Shown here piece by piece: positions 1 through 8,525 of a stretch of DNA of 64,000 nt; the stretch's first letter is position 1; each line of letters starts with the position of its first letter. The notes beneath the pieces are model-generated. The model searched no databases and was not told the origin of the DNA. It saw only the letters and a list, made by a program, of their open reading frames with translations. The position numbers were made by a program, and so were the translations under genes. The DNA lies in NCBI GenBank assembly GCA_963818855.1, contig CAWFUH010000012.1, forward strand, positions 186,001 to 250,000, read 5' to 3'. Source of the stretch: Bog-159 sp963818855. Its GTDB lineage: Bacteria > Acidobacteriota > Terriglobia > Bryobacterales > Bryobacteraceae.

Positions 1-1079
1 ACATCGGCGGCGACGAGGTGAACGGCAAGCAGTGGGATGCGAATCCACGCATACAGGAGTACATGCGCGCGCAGGGCATCAAGAGCAATGAAGCGCTGCA
101 GGCTTATTTCACCCGCCGCGTGCAAGCCATTGTGGCGAAGCATGGCAAGAAGATGATCGGCTGGGACGAAGTGCTCACGCCGGACATGCCGTCCAGCATC
201 CTGGTGCAATCCTGGCGCGGGCCGAAGGCACTGGCCGATGCAGCGCGGCAAGGCGTCAGCGGCATCCTGTCCAACGGATACTATCTGGATCTGGGTTATT
301 CGGCGGCGTATCATTACGCGGTCGATCCGCTGGGCGAGGCCGCGGCCAATCTAACACCCGAGCAGAAGCAGCGGGTGCTGGGCGGCGAGGCCTGCATGTG
401 GTCGGAATTCGTGACGCCGGAATTGCTGGATGTGCGGGTCTGGCCACGCATGGCGGCCATTGCCGAGCGCTTCTGGTCCCCGCAGAATGTGACGGATGTG
501 GCGGATATGTATCGCAGGCTGGAAGCGGTGAGCCGCGACCTGGAAGGGCTGGGGCTGACCCAGGTCTCCGAATATGAAAAGATGATCGAGCGGCTGGCGG
601 GCGGCAGTGCGGCGGCGCCGGTGCGGACGCTGGCCGAGGTTGTGGAGCCCGTGAAAGATTACGCCCGCGAGGCGGCGCATCCCTACGATAAATTCACGCC
701 GCTGAACCGGCTGATCGACGCGGCGCGCCCGGACAGCGAGACCGTGCGACGGTTTGCCGCGCTGGTGGACCATATGAGCGCCTCGACTGTGCCGCAGATT
801 CGCGCCTACCTGACAGAGTGGCGCGACAACCAGGCGCGCCTCGCACCGGTGCTGGCGGATTCCGCGCTATTGGCCGAAGACGCGGAGCTATCCGCCAATC
901 TGGCCGCGATGGCGCAGGCGGGGCTGGAGGCGCTCGACCGTTTGCAGAACGGCCCGCCGCGCGACCCTGCTTGGATCGCGGAGAAGCGGGCCATGCTCGA
1001 TCGCGCCAAACAGCCGAAAGCGGAACTGTTGCTGAGCATCGAGCCGCCTATTCGCAAGCTCATCGAAGCCGCGCAGTAG
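1..1079 (+). CDS. Beta-N-acetylhexosaminidase, GH20 (3' part)
   Basis: The gene enters from before the window; the reading frame starts at base 3 with IGGDEV, the end of the GH20 catalytic motif H-x-G-G-D-E, whose Asp-Glu pair performs substrate-assisted catalysis. About 358 residues follow, including MIGWDEVL, SWRG and GEACMWSEFV, which line the GH20 barrel, then a helical C-terminal tail. The enzyme should remove terminal GlcNAc or GalNAc from chitin-, glycan- or peptidoglycan-derived oligosaccharides, probably outside the cytoplasm, although the signal peptide is outside the window. Its last 20 bases overlap the convergent D-aminoacylase gene. Family assignment is firm; the substrate is not. 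Confidence 0.93.
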   Translation, partial: IGGDEVNGKQWDANPRIQEYMRAQGIKSNEALQAYFTRRVQAIVAKHGKKMIGWDEVLTPDMPSSILVQSWRGPKALADAARQGVSGILSNGYYLDLGYSAAYHYAVDPLGEAAANLTPEQKQRVLGGEACMWSEFVTPELLDVRVWPRMAAIAERFWSPQNVTDVADMYRRLEAVSRDLEGLGLTQVSEYEKMIERLAGGSAAAPVRTLAEVVEPVKDYAREAAHPYDKFTPLNRLIDAARPDSETVRRFAALVDHMSASTVPQIRAYLTEWRDNQARLAPVLADSALLAEDAELSANLAAMAQAGLEALDRLQNGPPRDPAWIAEKRAMLDRAKQPKAELLLSIEPPIRKLIEAAQ

Positions 1080-2484
1080 CTTGTGGAACAGCGGCACGCA
1101 CGGCGCGGCCGGGAGTAACTTCTCGCAGCTTGCCCTCGCTCACCACCGGAACTCCATTCACCAGCACGTAGCGGATGCCGGTTGAATATTTGGCGGGCGC
1201 ATCGTAGGTGGAAGCGTCCGCCACGTTGGCGGGATCGAAGATGGTCAGATCGGCATCGGCGCCTTCCCGGATGCGGCCTTTGTTGCGCATCGCCGGAACG
1301 CGTTCCTGCAAACGCTCGGCGGGCAGGAAGCTCATTTTGCGAATGGCTTCCGTCAGGCTGAGCGCGCCGGTCTCGCGCACATAATGCCCTAGCACACGCG
1401 CGAACGTGCCGGAGCTGCGCGGATGGCCTTTGCCGTTGCGCAGCCCGCCGTCGCTCGAAATCATCACGAACGGGCTGGCCAGCGCGGCGTCTAGCGCGCT
1501 CTGCGGGATCATGTGCAGGATCACCGCGCCGCCGGTGCGGCGATACCGCGCGAAGGATTCCGCAGTGAGGCGCTCTCCGGTATCCGCCCATTGCAGGTCG
1601 TGGTAGCCGATGCCCAAGATGCCTTGCCAGCCCGGATCGAAGAGCGCGGATTCGATGCCGGTCATGGCGGCGGTGTAAGGGTAAAGCTCGGTGGTGATAT
1701 CCAGCTTGCGCGCGCGCGCTTCGGCGATCATCTGCAGAAGACGCGGGGTGGAACCGAGTCCATTGCTGGTAATATGGGCCACGTGTACGGGAGCGCCCGT
1801 CATCGCCGAAGCGGCGATCACTTCTTCGAGCGCCGCCACGCTTTCGTCTCCAGCGTTGCGCAAATGCACGAAGCAGGCGGCGCGAAAGCCGGCGGCCGCG
1901 CGAAACATCTCCAAAACTTCCCAGCGCGAAGCGGCGGGCGTGTAGTGCATGCCCATGCCCACTCCCACGGCTCCGCGGGCCAGCCCTTCCTCCACTCGCC
2001 GGCGGCACTCGGCAATTTCGGCATCGGTAGCGGCGCGGTGAGCTGCGTCGCCCGTGGGGAGGAAGGTGCCGGGGTCGTGCATCACACGCATGCGCACCGG
2101 GATATGGCCGATCGAAGCGCCGTAGTTGATCAACGATTGCGATTGGCGCTTGTCGTACCAGGCATCCACATCGTCGACACCGACTTCCAACTCCAACGCG
2201 GTGGTCACGCCGTCCATGGCTTTTGCGCGGTAATTCTCGGCATCCTGGCCGTGGGAGTGCAAATCGATGAAGCCGGGCGCGACCACTAAGCCCACGGCGT
2301 CAATGACCGTGCGGCCCTCGAGCGGCGCGTCGGATACGGCCTGAATCTTGCCGGCGGCGAGACCCAGATTGCGCACACTGTCGAGACGGCTTTCCGGATC
2401 GATAACCCGGCCGTTGCGAATGACGATGTCGAAAGTCTGAGCGCTGAGCGGCGTCAGCAGTAGGAAGAGCCACGCTGCGCGCAT
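1060..2484 (-). CDS. N-acyl-D-amino-acid deacylase (amidohydrolase family)
   Basis: Predicted secreted zinc amidohydrolase of the D-aminoacylase group, which hydrolyses N-acyl-D-amino acids or D-amino-acid dipeptides. I chose the ATG at 2484 because it opens with a signal peptide (MRAAWLFLLLTPLSAQ) followed by FDIVIRNGRVIDP, the usual N-terminal beta strands; the frame stays open further upstream but overlaps the MFS gene. Metal-binding motifs are visible: HSHGQD, HVAHITS, and a late SSDG followed by HPRSSG. Length is about 474 residues, normal for the family. It lies 11 bases downstream of the MFS transporter gene on the same strand, so the two probably form an operon for salvaging modified or D-amino-acid compounds. 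Substrate is inferred. Confidence 0.88.
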   Translation of the reverse strand: MRAAWLFLLLTPLSAQTFDIVIRNGRVIDPESRLDSVRNLGLAAGKIQAVSDAPLEGRTVIDAVGLVVAPGFIDLHSHGQDAENYRAKAMDGVTTALELEVGVDDVDAWYDKRQSQSLINYGASIGHIPVRMRVMHDPGTFLPTGDAAHRAATDAEIAECRRRVEEGLARGAVGVGMGMHYTPAASRWEVLEMFRAAAGFRAACFVHLRNAGDESVAALEEVIAASAMTGAPVHVAHITSNGLGSTPRLLQMIAEARARKLDITTELYPYTAAMTGIESALFDPGWQGILGIGYHDLQWADTGERLTAESFARYRRTGGAVILHMIPQSALDAALASPFVMISSDGGLRNGKGHPRSSGTFARVLGHYVRETGALSLTEAIRKMSFLPAERLQERVPAMRNKGRIREGADADLTIFDPANVADASTYDAPAKYSTGIRYVLVNGVPVVSEGKLREVTPGRAVRAAVPQATARLR

Positions 2485-2495
2485 GGGATGCCGCA

Positions 2496-3635
2496 CTATA
2501 CTTTGCGAGCCAGCATGGGCCGTACGGCCAGTGTTACGAAAACCATCAACACCGATGCGATCGGGATGACCAGCAGCGCGGTTTTCAGTTGCGATGCGTC
2601 GTTGCCGGCGATGGCGCCAATGATTCGCGAACTGACCGCCAGACCGATCCAGCCGCAAGTGATGACCACTCCCATGGCAGTGGCGGTCATCCTCGGAAAA
2701 GCGTCCCCGACCATGGCCAAAGTCGTGGGAAATACCGGGGCCATCGCCAAGCCCGCACAGAACACCAACACTCCCGCCAGGAACGCATCGCGCGTCTGCA
2801 GCATCGCGTAGGTGGTCACCGCCATCAGGATGGAAGCACCCAGCGTCACCACCGGCGACGAAACCCGGATGAGGATGCGGGAAACGGCTACGCGCCCGAC
2901 CAGCAAGCCTAGCGCGAAGCCGAGGGAAAGAATCCCCAGCGCGCGCGACTGCGGAATGCCTATCGCGACCAGGTGCCGCGGGAGCCAGTTCCAGACTCCC
3001 ACTTCGCAGGTGACGTACAGGAAGAGAAGCAGCGCCAACAGGAACAGTACGGGACGTCCCAGCACGGGCCCGACTTCGGCCATCTTGAAGCCGCGCTCAC
3101 CGGTGGGCCGCGGCATGGCCGTGGCCAGGTGCAACCCGAAGGTGAGGACCGTCAACACGGCGACTAGGTAGCACAGCGCGATAGTATTGCCCGCGAGAAC
3201 GTAGGCGCCGATCAGCGGCGTTACCAGGCCACCCAAACCGAAGAACAGGTTCAGCAGGTTCAAGGTGCTGGCGCGGCGCGACTCGCTGATATCGCTGACC
3301 AGCGCGTTAGCTGCCGTGACGATAATGCCGCCGCCCACACCCAGCGCCAGAAAGACAGGCGCCAGCCCGGCGGCAGGTGCGCTGGGGACCACGAACAGGG
3401 ATACTGCGATCAATCCGAGGCCGAGCAGCAGTCCGGTCTTCTTGCCTTTAATATCGATCAACGGACCGACGGCGACCGAAGCGATGATCAGACCGATGGC
3501 TTGCGCCAGTGCGATGTCACCGTTCTGGCCGGGCGTGAGGGCAAACCTGGTGGAGAGTTCGGGTAACAGCGTGCCCAGCATCGCCGCGATGAGACCATAC
3601 ACGAAGATCGCGAGAATAGCGGCGAGAATCAACAT
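2496..3635 (-). CDS. Major facilitator superfamily transporter
   Basis: About 379 residues with roughly twelve hydrophobic segments, a typical MFS permease. The start is placed at MLILAAILAIFVYG; the open frame upstream is produced by a palindromic repeat at 3663-3704 and is unlikely to be coding. The loop PLIDIKGKKTG resembles the conserved MFS loop between helices 2 and 3. It is followed after 11 bases by the D-aminoacylase gene, so it may import or export that enzyme's substrate or product. The sequence does not identify the solute or direction of transport. Confidence 0.85.
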   Translation of the reverse strand: MLILAAILAIFVYGLIAAMLGTLLPELSTRFALTPGQNGDIALAQAIGLIIASVAVGPLIDIKGKKTGLLLGLGLIAVSLFVVPSAPAAGLAPVFLALGVGGGIIVTAANALVSDISESRRASTLNLLNLFFGLGGLVTPLIGAYVLAGNTIALCYLVAVLTVLTFGLHLATAMPRPTGERGFKMAEVGPVLGRPVLFLLALLLFLYVTCEVGVWNWLPRHLVAIGIPQSRALGILSLGFALGLLVGRVAVSRILIRVSSPVVTLGASILMAVTTYAMLQTRDAFLAGVLVFCAGLAMAPVFPTTLAMVGDAFPRMTATAMGVVITCGWIGLAVSSRIIGAIAGNDASQLKTALLVIPIASVLMVFVTLAVRPMLARKV

Positions 3636-3662
3636 GGATCGGATGGTATCACGCTGCAGGCT

Positions 3663-3704
3663 GGCGAACTGAAGTTCGCCACTGCACGCTGAAGCGTGCG
3701 CCAC
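3663..3704. repeat. Palindromic intergenic repeat, family B
   Basis: Two adjacent small hairpins, each with a GAAG- or GAA-type loop: GGCGAACT pairs with its complement near TTCGCC, and GCACGCT pairs with AGCGTGC. The same pair of hairpins recurs at 44941-44980. This is REP-like, lying just upstream of the MFS gene. Confidence 0.75.
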
Positions 3705-3752
3705 AGAATTTAAGTATGAGGCGGGTCTTGTTACAGATGCGCGACGGCGCCG

Positions 3753-3989
3753 TTAGCGGTTCGCGGTGGAAAATGCGGCGTCGCCTGTAACTGTAGCGCT
3801 GACAGGCTCACCGATACGCATCTCGGACCAGTCGTAGCCGAACTCTTTGCCGCAATCCAGACACACTACGTAGGTGGCATGGCGCTGGCCGAGAGCCGGT
3901 GCGAAACCAGCTTTCCGCGCGGGAGTGATGGGGAATGTGGTTCTTTGGTGCGAGCATCCCCACAGTAGATTCATCAAATTATTCAACAT
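3753..3989 (-). CDS. Small conserved protein with possible zinc site
   Basis: 78 residues starting at ATG 3989 (MLNNLMNLLWGCSHQRTTFP). It contains Cys12-x-His14 and a later C-x2-C pair (VCLDCGKEF), the spacing of a small zinc-binding fold. I recall similar short proteins in Acidobacteriota genomes but no function is established. The Ser/Thr/Val-rich tail has no motif. It stands alone, with about 135 bases to the ypdA gene on one side and a palindromic repeat on the other. Confidence 0.65.
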   Translation of the reverse strand: MLNNLMNLLWGCSHQRTTFPITPARKAGFAPALGQRHATYVVCLDCGKEFGYDWSEMRIGEPVSATVTGDAAFSTANR

Positions 3990-4124
3990 AGCGCGACCCC
4001 TTCAGTGGATTAGATACTAAAACAGGGCTCCTGGTTTCAATTACGCTGTGAGATTAGAATCGGATTGCCAATAGCACACACAGCCGTCCCTTAAAAGTGT
4101 AGTGAGAGTTCCAGGCCAAATGTT

Positions 4125-5108
4125 TCACTTGGAAATTTTGGCGGCGATGGAGTCGGCTATCTGCTTGCCATGAAAGCGTCCGTTCTCGATGAAGATCTCG
4201 TTGGTGTGCATACCGGCCACGATGACACCCGCCAGATAAACTCCCGGTCGTTCGCTTTCGAGCGTGTCTGGGTGGCTGCGCGGTTTTTGCGTCTGTGGAT
4301 CAAGGGTAATTCCTATGGAATTCAGGAACTTGAGATCCGGGCTGTAACCCGTTAAGGCGAAAACGAAATCGTTTGGCAGAAGAGCCTTGCCTTCCGGCGT
4401 ATCCAATATGAGCCGATCCGGGCAGATTTCCACAATCCGTGAATTAAAGTACGCCAGGATCTCACCGCTCTTTACACGATTTTCTATATTCGGCTTGATC
4501 CAGTACTTCACTTTTTCGGAGATGCAAGCACCACGATGGATGAGTGTCACCCGCGCGCCCGTCCAAAACAATTCCAATGCGGCGATTGCAGCGGAATTCT
4601 TGGCGCCTATCACGGCCACATCGTGGTTGTAATAAGGGTGTGGCTCTTTGTAATAGTGCATTACCTTACTGAGGTCTTCGCCAGGGACATTTAATAAGTT
4701 AGGCACATCATAATAGCCCGTCGCCAAAACCACTTTACGGGCGATATAAACATGGGGACAGCCCAGGCGGTCTGTAGTGAATGCCTGAAACGCGCCATCC
4801 TCTCCGGTGATGTTTTCCACACGCTCGTAATCATGAATATCGAGATCGAAATGCTGCGCTACGCGGCGGTAATATTTCAAAGCCTCGTGCCGGTTGGGCT
4901 TTTCGTTGAGGCTGGTCATGGGGATGTTGCCGATTTCGAGCAACTCCGGCGTGGTGAAGAACACCATGTTCGTCGGGTAGTGGTAGAGAGAATTCACCAC
5001 GCAGCCTTTTTCGATGAGCACGGTTTTGAGGCCGCGCTGCTGCAGTTCAATGCCGCAAGCCAAACCGGTGGGGCCCGCGCCAATCACGATGACGTCGAAC
5101 CGATTCAC
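4125..5108 (-). CDS. ypdA: YpdA-type bacillithiol disulfide reductase
   Basis: 327-residue FAD/NAD(P)H flavoprotein. The N-terminal Rossmann motif GAGPTGLACG binds FAD and a second, GAKNSAAIAA, binds the nicotinamide nucleotide. The YpdA signatures NSLYHYPTNMVFF and HYYKEPHPYY are clear and distinguish it from thioredoxin reductase; no redox CxxC pair is present, as expected for YpdA. The family reduces bacillithiol disulfide, so the host probably makes bacillithiol. The start is GTG at 5108, overlapping the alaS stop in GTGA, which points to translational coupling with alaS. Confidence 0.9.
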   Translation of the reverse strand: MNRFDVIVIGAGPTGLACGIELQQRGLKTVLIEKGCVVNSLYHYPTNMVFFTTPELLEIGNIPMTSLNEKPNRHEALKYYRRVAQHFDLDIHDYERVENITGEDGAFQAFTTDRLGCPHVYIARKVVLATGYYDVPNLLNVPGEDLSKVMHYYKEPHPYYNHDVAVIGAKNSAAIAALELFWTGARVTLIHRGACISEKVKYWIKPNIENRVKSGEILAYFNSRIVEICPDRLILDTPEGKALLPNDFVFALTGYSPDLKFLNSIGITLDPQTQKPRSHPDTLESERPGVYLAGVIVAGMHTNEIFIENGRFHGKQIADSIAAKISK

Positions 5109-7741
5109 AGCTTGCTCTCGATTTCCGCGTAAAGGCGCTCGATGGCGGCCGGCAGCGCCGCAGGGTCTTTGCCGCCACCTTCCGCCATGTCCGGACGGCC
5201 GCCGCCTTTACCGCCCACGGCTTGGGCCAACGCGGCGGCCAGTTTGCCAGCGTGTACTTTGGATGTCAGATCCTTGGTCACGGCCGAGACAATGGATACC
5301 GTGGAATCCTCGACGGAGGCCAGCACCACCACGGCACTCTTCCATTGATTGCGCAACGCATCCACAAGCTCACGCATCTGCTGCCGGTCGAGCGAGTCCT
5401 CACGCGCGGCGAGCACGCGCGAGCCGTGCACGGTATGCGCCTGGCTTTCCAATCCGCCGGCCGCCGAGTGCGCCAGCTTGGTGCGCAAGTCGCGCTTCTC
5501 GTGTTCGAGGGCTTTCTCGCGCGCCACCATCTTTTCCACGTGTTCGATGAGTTCGGGCTCGGACGATTTCAACAATTCGGACAGGCGGCGCAAGGTTTCC
5601 GTGAGCTCTTGATACTGGCGGACGGCGCCCTCTCCGGTGACCGCTTCGATGCGGCGCACGCCCGCCGAGATACTGCCCTCGGAGACGATCTTGAATACCC
5701 CGATATCGCCGGTGCGCCGAACGTGCGTGCCGCCGCACAGTTCTTTGCTGAAATCGGGCACGCAGACCACGCGCACCTGGTCGCCATATTTTTCACCGAA
5801 CAAAGCCATCGCCCCCGTGGCGACCGCCTGCTCTAGCGGCAGCACTTGGGTTTCCACAGCGGTGTTGCGCAGGATCTGTTCGTTGACCAGGCGCTCCACT
5901 TCCTCGATCTCGGCTTTATCCATGGCGGCGTAATGCGTGAAATCGAAGCGCAACCGCGGCGGCTCGACCACGCTGCCGGCCTGCTTCACGTGCGTACCAA
6001 GCACCTGGCGCAGCGCGGCGTGCAGCAAATGCGTGGCGGTGTGATTGCGCATGGTGGAGAGGCGCAGCGGCCGCGCGACTTCGGCCCGCAGCTCATCGCC
6101 CACGCGGATGGGCGCCATGGTCACAATGCGATGCACCGTCAACCCGGGTACCGCCGGATAGGCCGTCTGCACGTCGGCCACTTTATCGCCGGCGAGCGAG
6201 TACAGACTCCCGCGATCGCCCACCTGTCCTCCGGTTTCGGCGTAGAAAGGCGTTCGGTCGAGCACCAATTCGGCTTCCACGCCCGGTGGGACGGCGTCGC
6301 GCAATTCGCGTTCGACCAGCAGGCCCTTCACGCGCGATGTGGAATCCAGTTCGTCGTAGCCCAGGAATTTCGTGCGGCCCTGCGCTACCAATTCCTGGTA
6401 GGCGGGCGCGATGGCGCTTTTCCCGGCACCTTTCCAGCTGGCGCGGGCGCGCTCGCGCTGGCGCTCCATCTCGCGATCGAAACCCGCGCGATCGATATCC
6501 AGACCGCGCTCGCGCGCCATATCTTCCTGCTCGTCGAGCGCCAGACCGAACGTATCGTACAGCTTAAAAGAAGTCGCGCCCGGGATCACGCGGCCCGCGA
6601 GCGATTTCACTTCGTCGTTGAATATGCGCTCGGCCACCAGGAAGGTGGTCGCATAACGATGCTCCTCATCCTTCACGATTCGGGCGACGCGCTGCACGCT
6701 CTCCATCAGCTCCGGATAAGCGGGCTTCATCAGCTCGGCCACCGTGCCAGTCAGCTTGTAGAGGAACGGCTCCTCGACGCCGATCAGGCGGACATGGCGC
6801 ATAGCGCGGCGCATGATCTTCCGCAGCACGTAACCGCGGCCCTCATTGGCGGGCAGTACTCCGTCTTGAATCAGAAAAGTAGTTGAGCGGCAATGGTCGG
6901 CCGCGATACGCAACGCACTGTCCACGCGCGCGTCGGCGCCGTAGGATACGCCGAACATATCCGCTGCGCGCGCGATGATGGGATAAATCAGGTCCGTCTC
7001 GTAGACCGACAGCTTGCCCTGCAGCACAGCCGTGGTGCGGTCTAATCCCATGCCGGTGTCAATGGATGGCCGCGGCAACGGCGTGAGTACGCCGCTCGAA
7101 TCGCGGTTGAACTGCATGAAGACCAGGTTCCAGATTTCGACGTACCGGTCGTCGGTGCTGTTTGGAAAGACCTCGTGTTCGTGGCCCGGGGCGGCCGCGC
7201 CGGGTCCCATGTCGTAGAAAATCTCGGAACATGGGCCGCACGGGCCGGTGTCGCCCATCTGCCAGAAATTGTCCTTTTCGTCCAAGCGGAAGATGCGCTC
7301 CTTGGGCACGCCCGCGACCTGCTGCCAAAGGCGCTCGGCATCATCATCCTCGCGAAAAACAGTGACGTAAAGCCGATCTTTCGGTAGGCCGAAGTCCTTA
7401 GTGACCAGTTCCCAGGCAAATTCGATGGCTTCGGCTTTAAAGTAATCGCCAAACGAAAAATTGCCCAGCATTTCGAAGAAGGTGAGGTGGCGGCGGGTGT
7501 AGCCCACATTTTCTAAATCGTTGTGCTTGCCGCCCGCGCGCACGCATTTTTGCGCCGTGGTGGCGCACAGGTAGTCGCGCTTCTCGAGGCCCAGGAAGAC
7601 GTCCTTGAACTGGTTCATGCCGGCGTTGGCGAAGAGCAGAGTGGGATCGTTCGCGGGGACCAGCGAAGAGCTGCGCACCACGCGGTGGCCGCGCGCGGCG
7701 AAGAAATCGAGGAAGTGTTGCCGGATTTCGTGACCTGTCAC
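5105..7741 (-). CDS. alaS: Alanine--tRNA ligase
   Basis: Class II synthetase charging tRNA-Ala with alanine. From the GTG at 7741 (GTG ACA GGT CAC, protein TGHEIRQHFLDFF) it is 878 residues, the normal AlaS size; the longer open frame adds an uncharacteristic Arg-rich leader. Catalytic-domain motifs include FANAGMNQFKD and GLDRTTAVLQG. The editing domain carries HTATHLLH and CGGTHVRRTGD, whose His and Cys residues bind zinc and clear mischarged Ser or Gly. A helical region and the Gly-rich C-Ala end (GGKGGGRPDMAEGGG) close the protein. It is the upstream gene of a pair with ypdA, overlapping it by four bases. Confidence 0.97.
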   Translation of the reverse strand: MTGHEIRQHFLDFFAARGHRVVRSSSLVPANDPTLLFANAGMNQFKDVFLGLEKRDYLCATTAQKCVRAGGKHNDLENVGYTRRHLTFFEMLGNFSFGDYFKAEAIEFAWELVTKDFGLPKDRLYVTVFREDDDAERLWQQVAGVPKERIFRLDEKDNFWQMGDTGPCGPCSEIFYDMGPGAAAPGHEHEVFPNSTDDRYVEIWNLVFMQFNRDSSGVLTPLPRPSIDTGMGLDRTTAVLQGKLSVYETDLIYPIIARAADMFGVSYGADARVDSALRIAADHCRSTTFLIQDGVLPANEGRGYVLRKIMRRAMRHVRLIGVEEPFLYKLTGTVAELMKPAYPELMESVQRVARIVKDEEHRYATTFLVAERIFNDEVKSLAGRVIPGATSFKLYDTFGLALDEQEDMARERGLDIDRAGFDREMERQRERARASWKGAGKSAIAPAYQELVAQGRTKFLGYDELDSTSRVKGLLVERELRDAVPPGVEAELVLDRTPFYAETGGQVGDRGSLYSLAGDKVADVQTAYPAVPGLTVHRIVTMAPIRVGDELRAEVARPLRLSTMRNHTATHLLHAALRQVLGTHVKQAGSVVEPPRLRFDFTHYAAMDKAEIEEVERLVNEQILRNTAVETQVLPLEQAVATGAMALFGEKYGDQVRVVCVPDFSKELCGGTHVRRTGDIGVFKIVSEGSISAGVRRIEAVTGEGAVRQYQELTETLRRLSELLKSSEPELIEHVEKMVAREKALEHEKRDLRTKLAHSAAGGLESQAHTVHGSRVLAAREDSLDRQQMRELVDALRNQWKSAVVVLASVEDSTVSIVSAVTKDLTSKVHAGKLAAALAQAVGGKGGGRPDMAEGGGKDPAALPAAIERLYAEIESKL

Positions 7742-8396
7742 TCTTTGATTGTAGCGGGCGAAGGCGGGCGTGCGGGGTTGGAGGCTGCTGCGCGCGCGTC
7801 CGCTTGCGTTCATCATCCCGGACGGGAACGTCTCAGGCGCCAGGAACCAGGCCCTTCGCAGGTTTTTGGGATCATGGGACTTCTTTGGACGAACGAAGCC
7901 AATTAAGGCTTTATTTACATATACTTAAGGAATGGGAAAGCCAATTAGGCGCGCTGGCCGAACTCGCTGATGGCCGGTTGCAACGCGGCAGCGGGGTTTT
8001 CTGCTCTTGCGGTTTCCATTTTTTCAGCCTCACGTTAGCACGGGGTCCGTTTGGGGGTGGCATCGTCATGTGCGGCAGGCCGGTGGTGGATTGGTGGCAG
8101 CTTATTCAGGACTTGGGAAATGGGCGGCGCGTGGAATTTGTGGCGTAGCGTGTGACTGGCTCGGCCTTCGCGTCGTTCCGAATCATCGCCGAGACCCAGG
8201 AGTCGGACGACTGGTTTGGAGGCAAACCCGGAATTTCATGGACGCGCTGGCGGCGCCTCCGGGCGCCGAAGGTTGGTTGGTATACCCGCAAGATTCCGGG
8301 GGCCACGCCGGACGACCGACCATGCATCGCACCTCGCATCGCCATTCAGAAGGAGATTTATGACTGTATCTAAAATTTTCATTGTCAGCTGCAGTG
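7742..8396. other. Long intergenic stretch without a supported gene
   Basis: About 650 bases upstream of alaS. Several short open frames exist on both strands but none shows a family motif, a convincing ribosome site and codon bias together. An AGGAGATTTATG at 8351-8362 looks like a ribosome site with start codon, but the frame it opens is soon incompatible with the HAF-type remnant that begins at 8397. Probably contains the alaS promoter and decayed sequence. Confidence 0.5.
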
Positions 8397-8525
8397 GGCA
8401 CGGTTTTCAAGATCACTGCCGCGGGCACGTTGACCACGCTCGAAAGCTTCGACACCACGAATGGCGCCCAACCTGTCGCCGGCCGGCGCAGGGTGCCAAC
8501 GGGAATTTCTACGGCACAACCCAGC
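8397..8525 (+). pseudogene. Fragment of HAF-type repeat extracellular protein
   Basis: Translation from 8397 gives GTVFKITAAGTLTTLESF followed by DTTNGAQPVAG, then after a frame change near 8480 gives QGANGNFYGTT. This is the repeat unit (GTVFKIT..G..T.L..F....G..P.AGL.QG..GNFYGTT) of the HAF family of secreted beta-propeller-like proteins, many copies of which occur in Acidobacteriota. Only about one unit remains and it is frame-broken, so this is a relic. It abuts the end of the opposite-strand secreted repeat protein. Confidence 0.65.

Noticed and set aside
806..2008. Long minus-strand open frame of 400 codons antisense to and out of frame with the GH20 and D-aminoacylase genes
   Set aside because: Arg/Gly-rich composition with no family motif. 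It shadows two well-supported genes in GC-rich DNA.
5846..6886. Plus-strand open frame of 346 codons inside alaS
   Set aside because: His/Arg-rich antisense shadow of alaS. No motif, no ribosome site.
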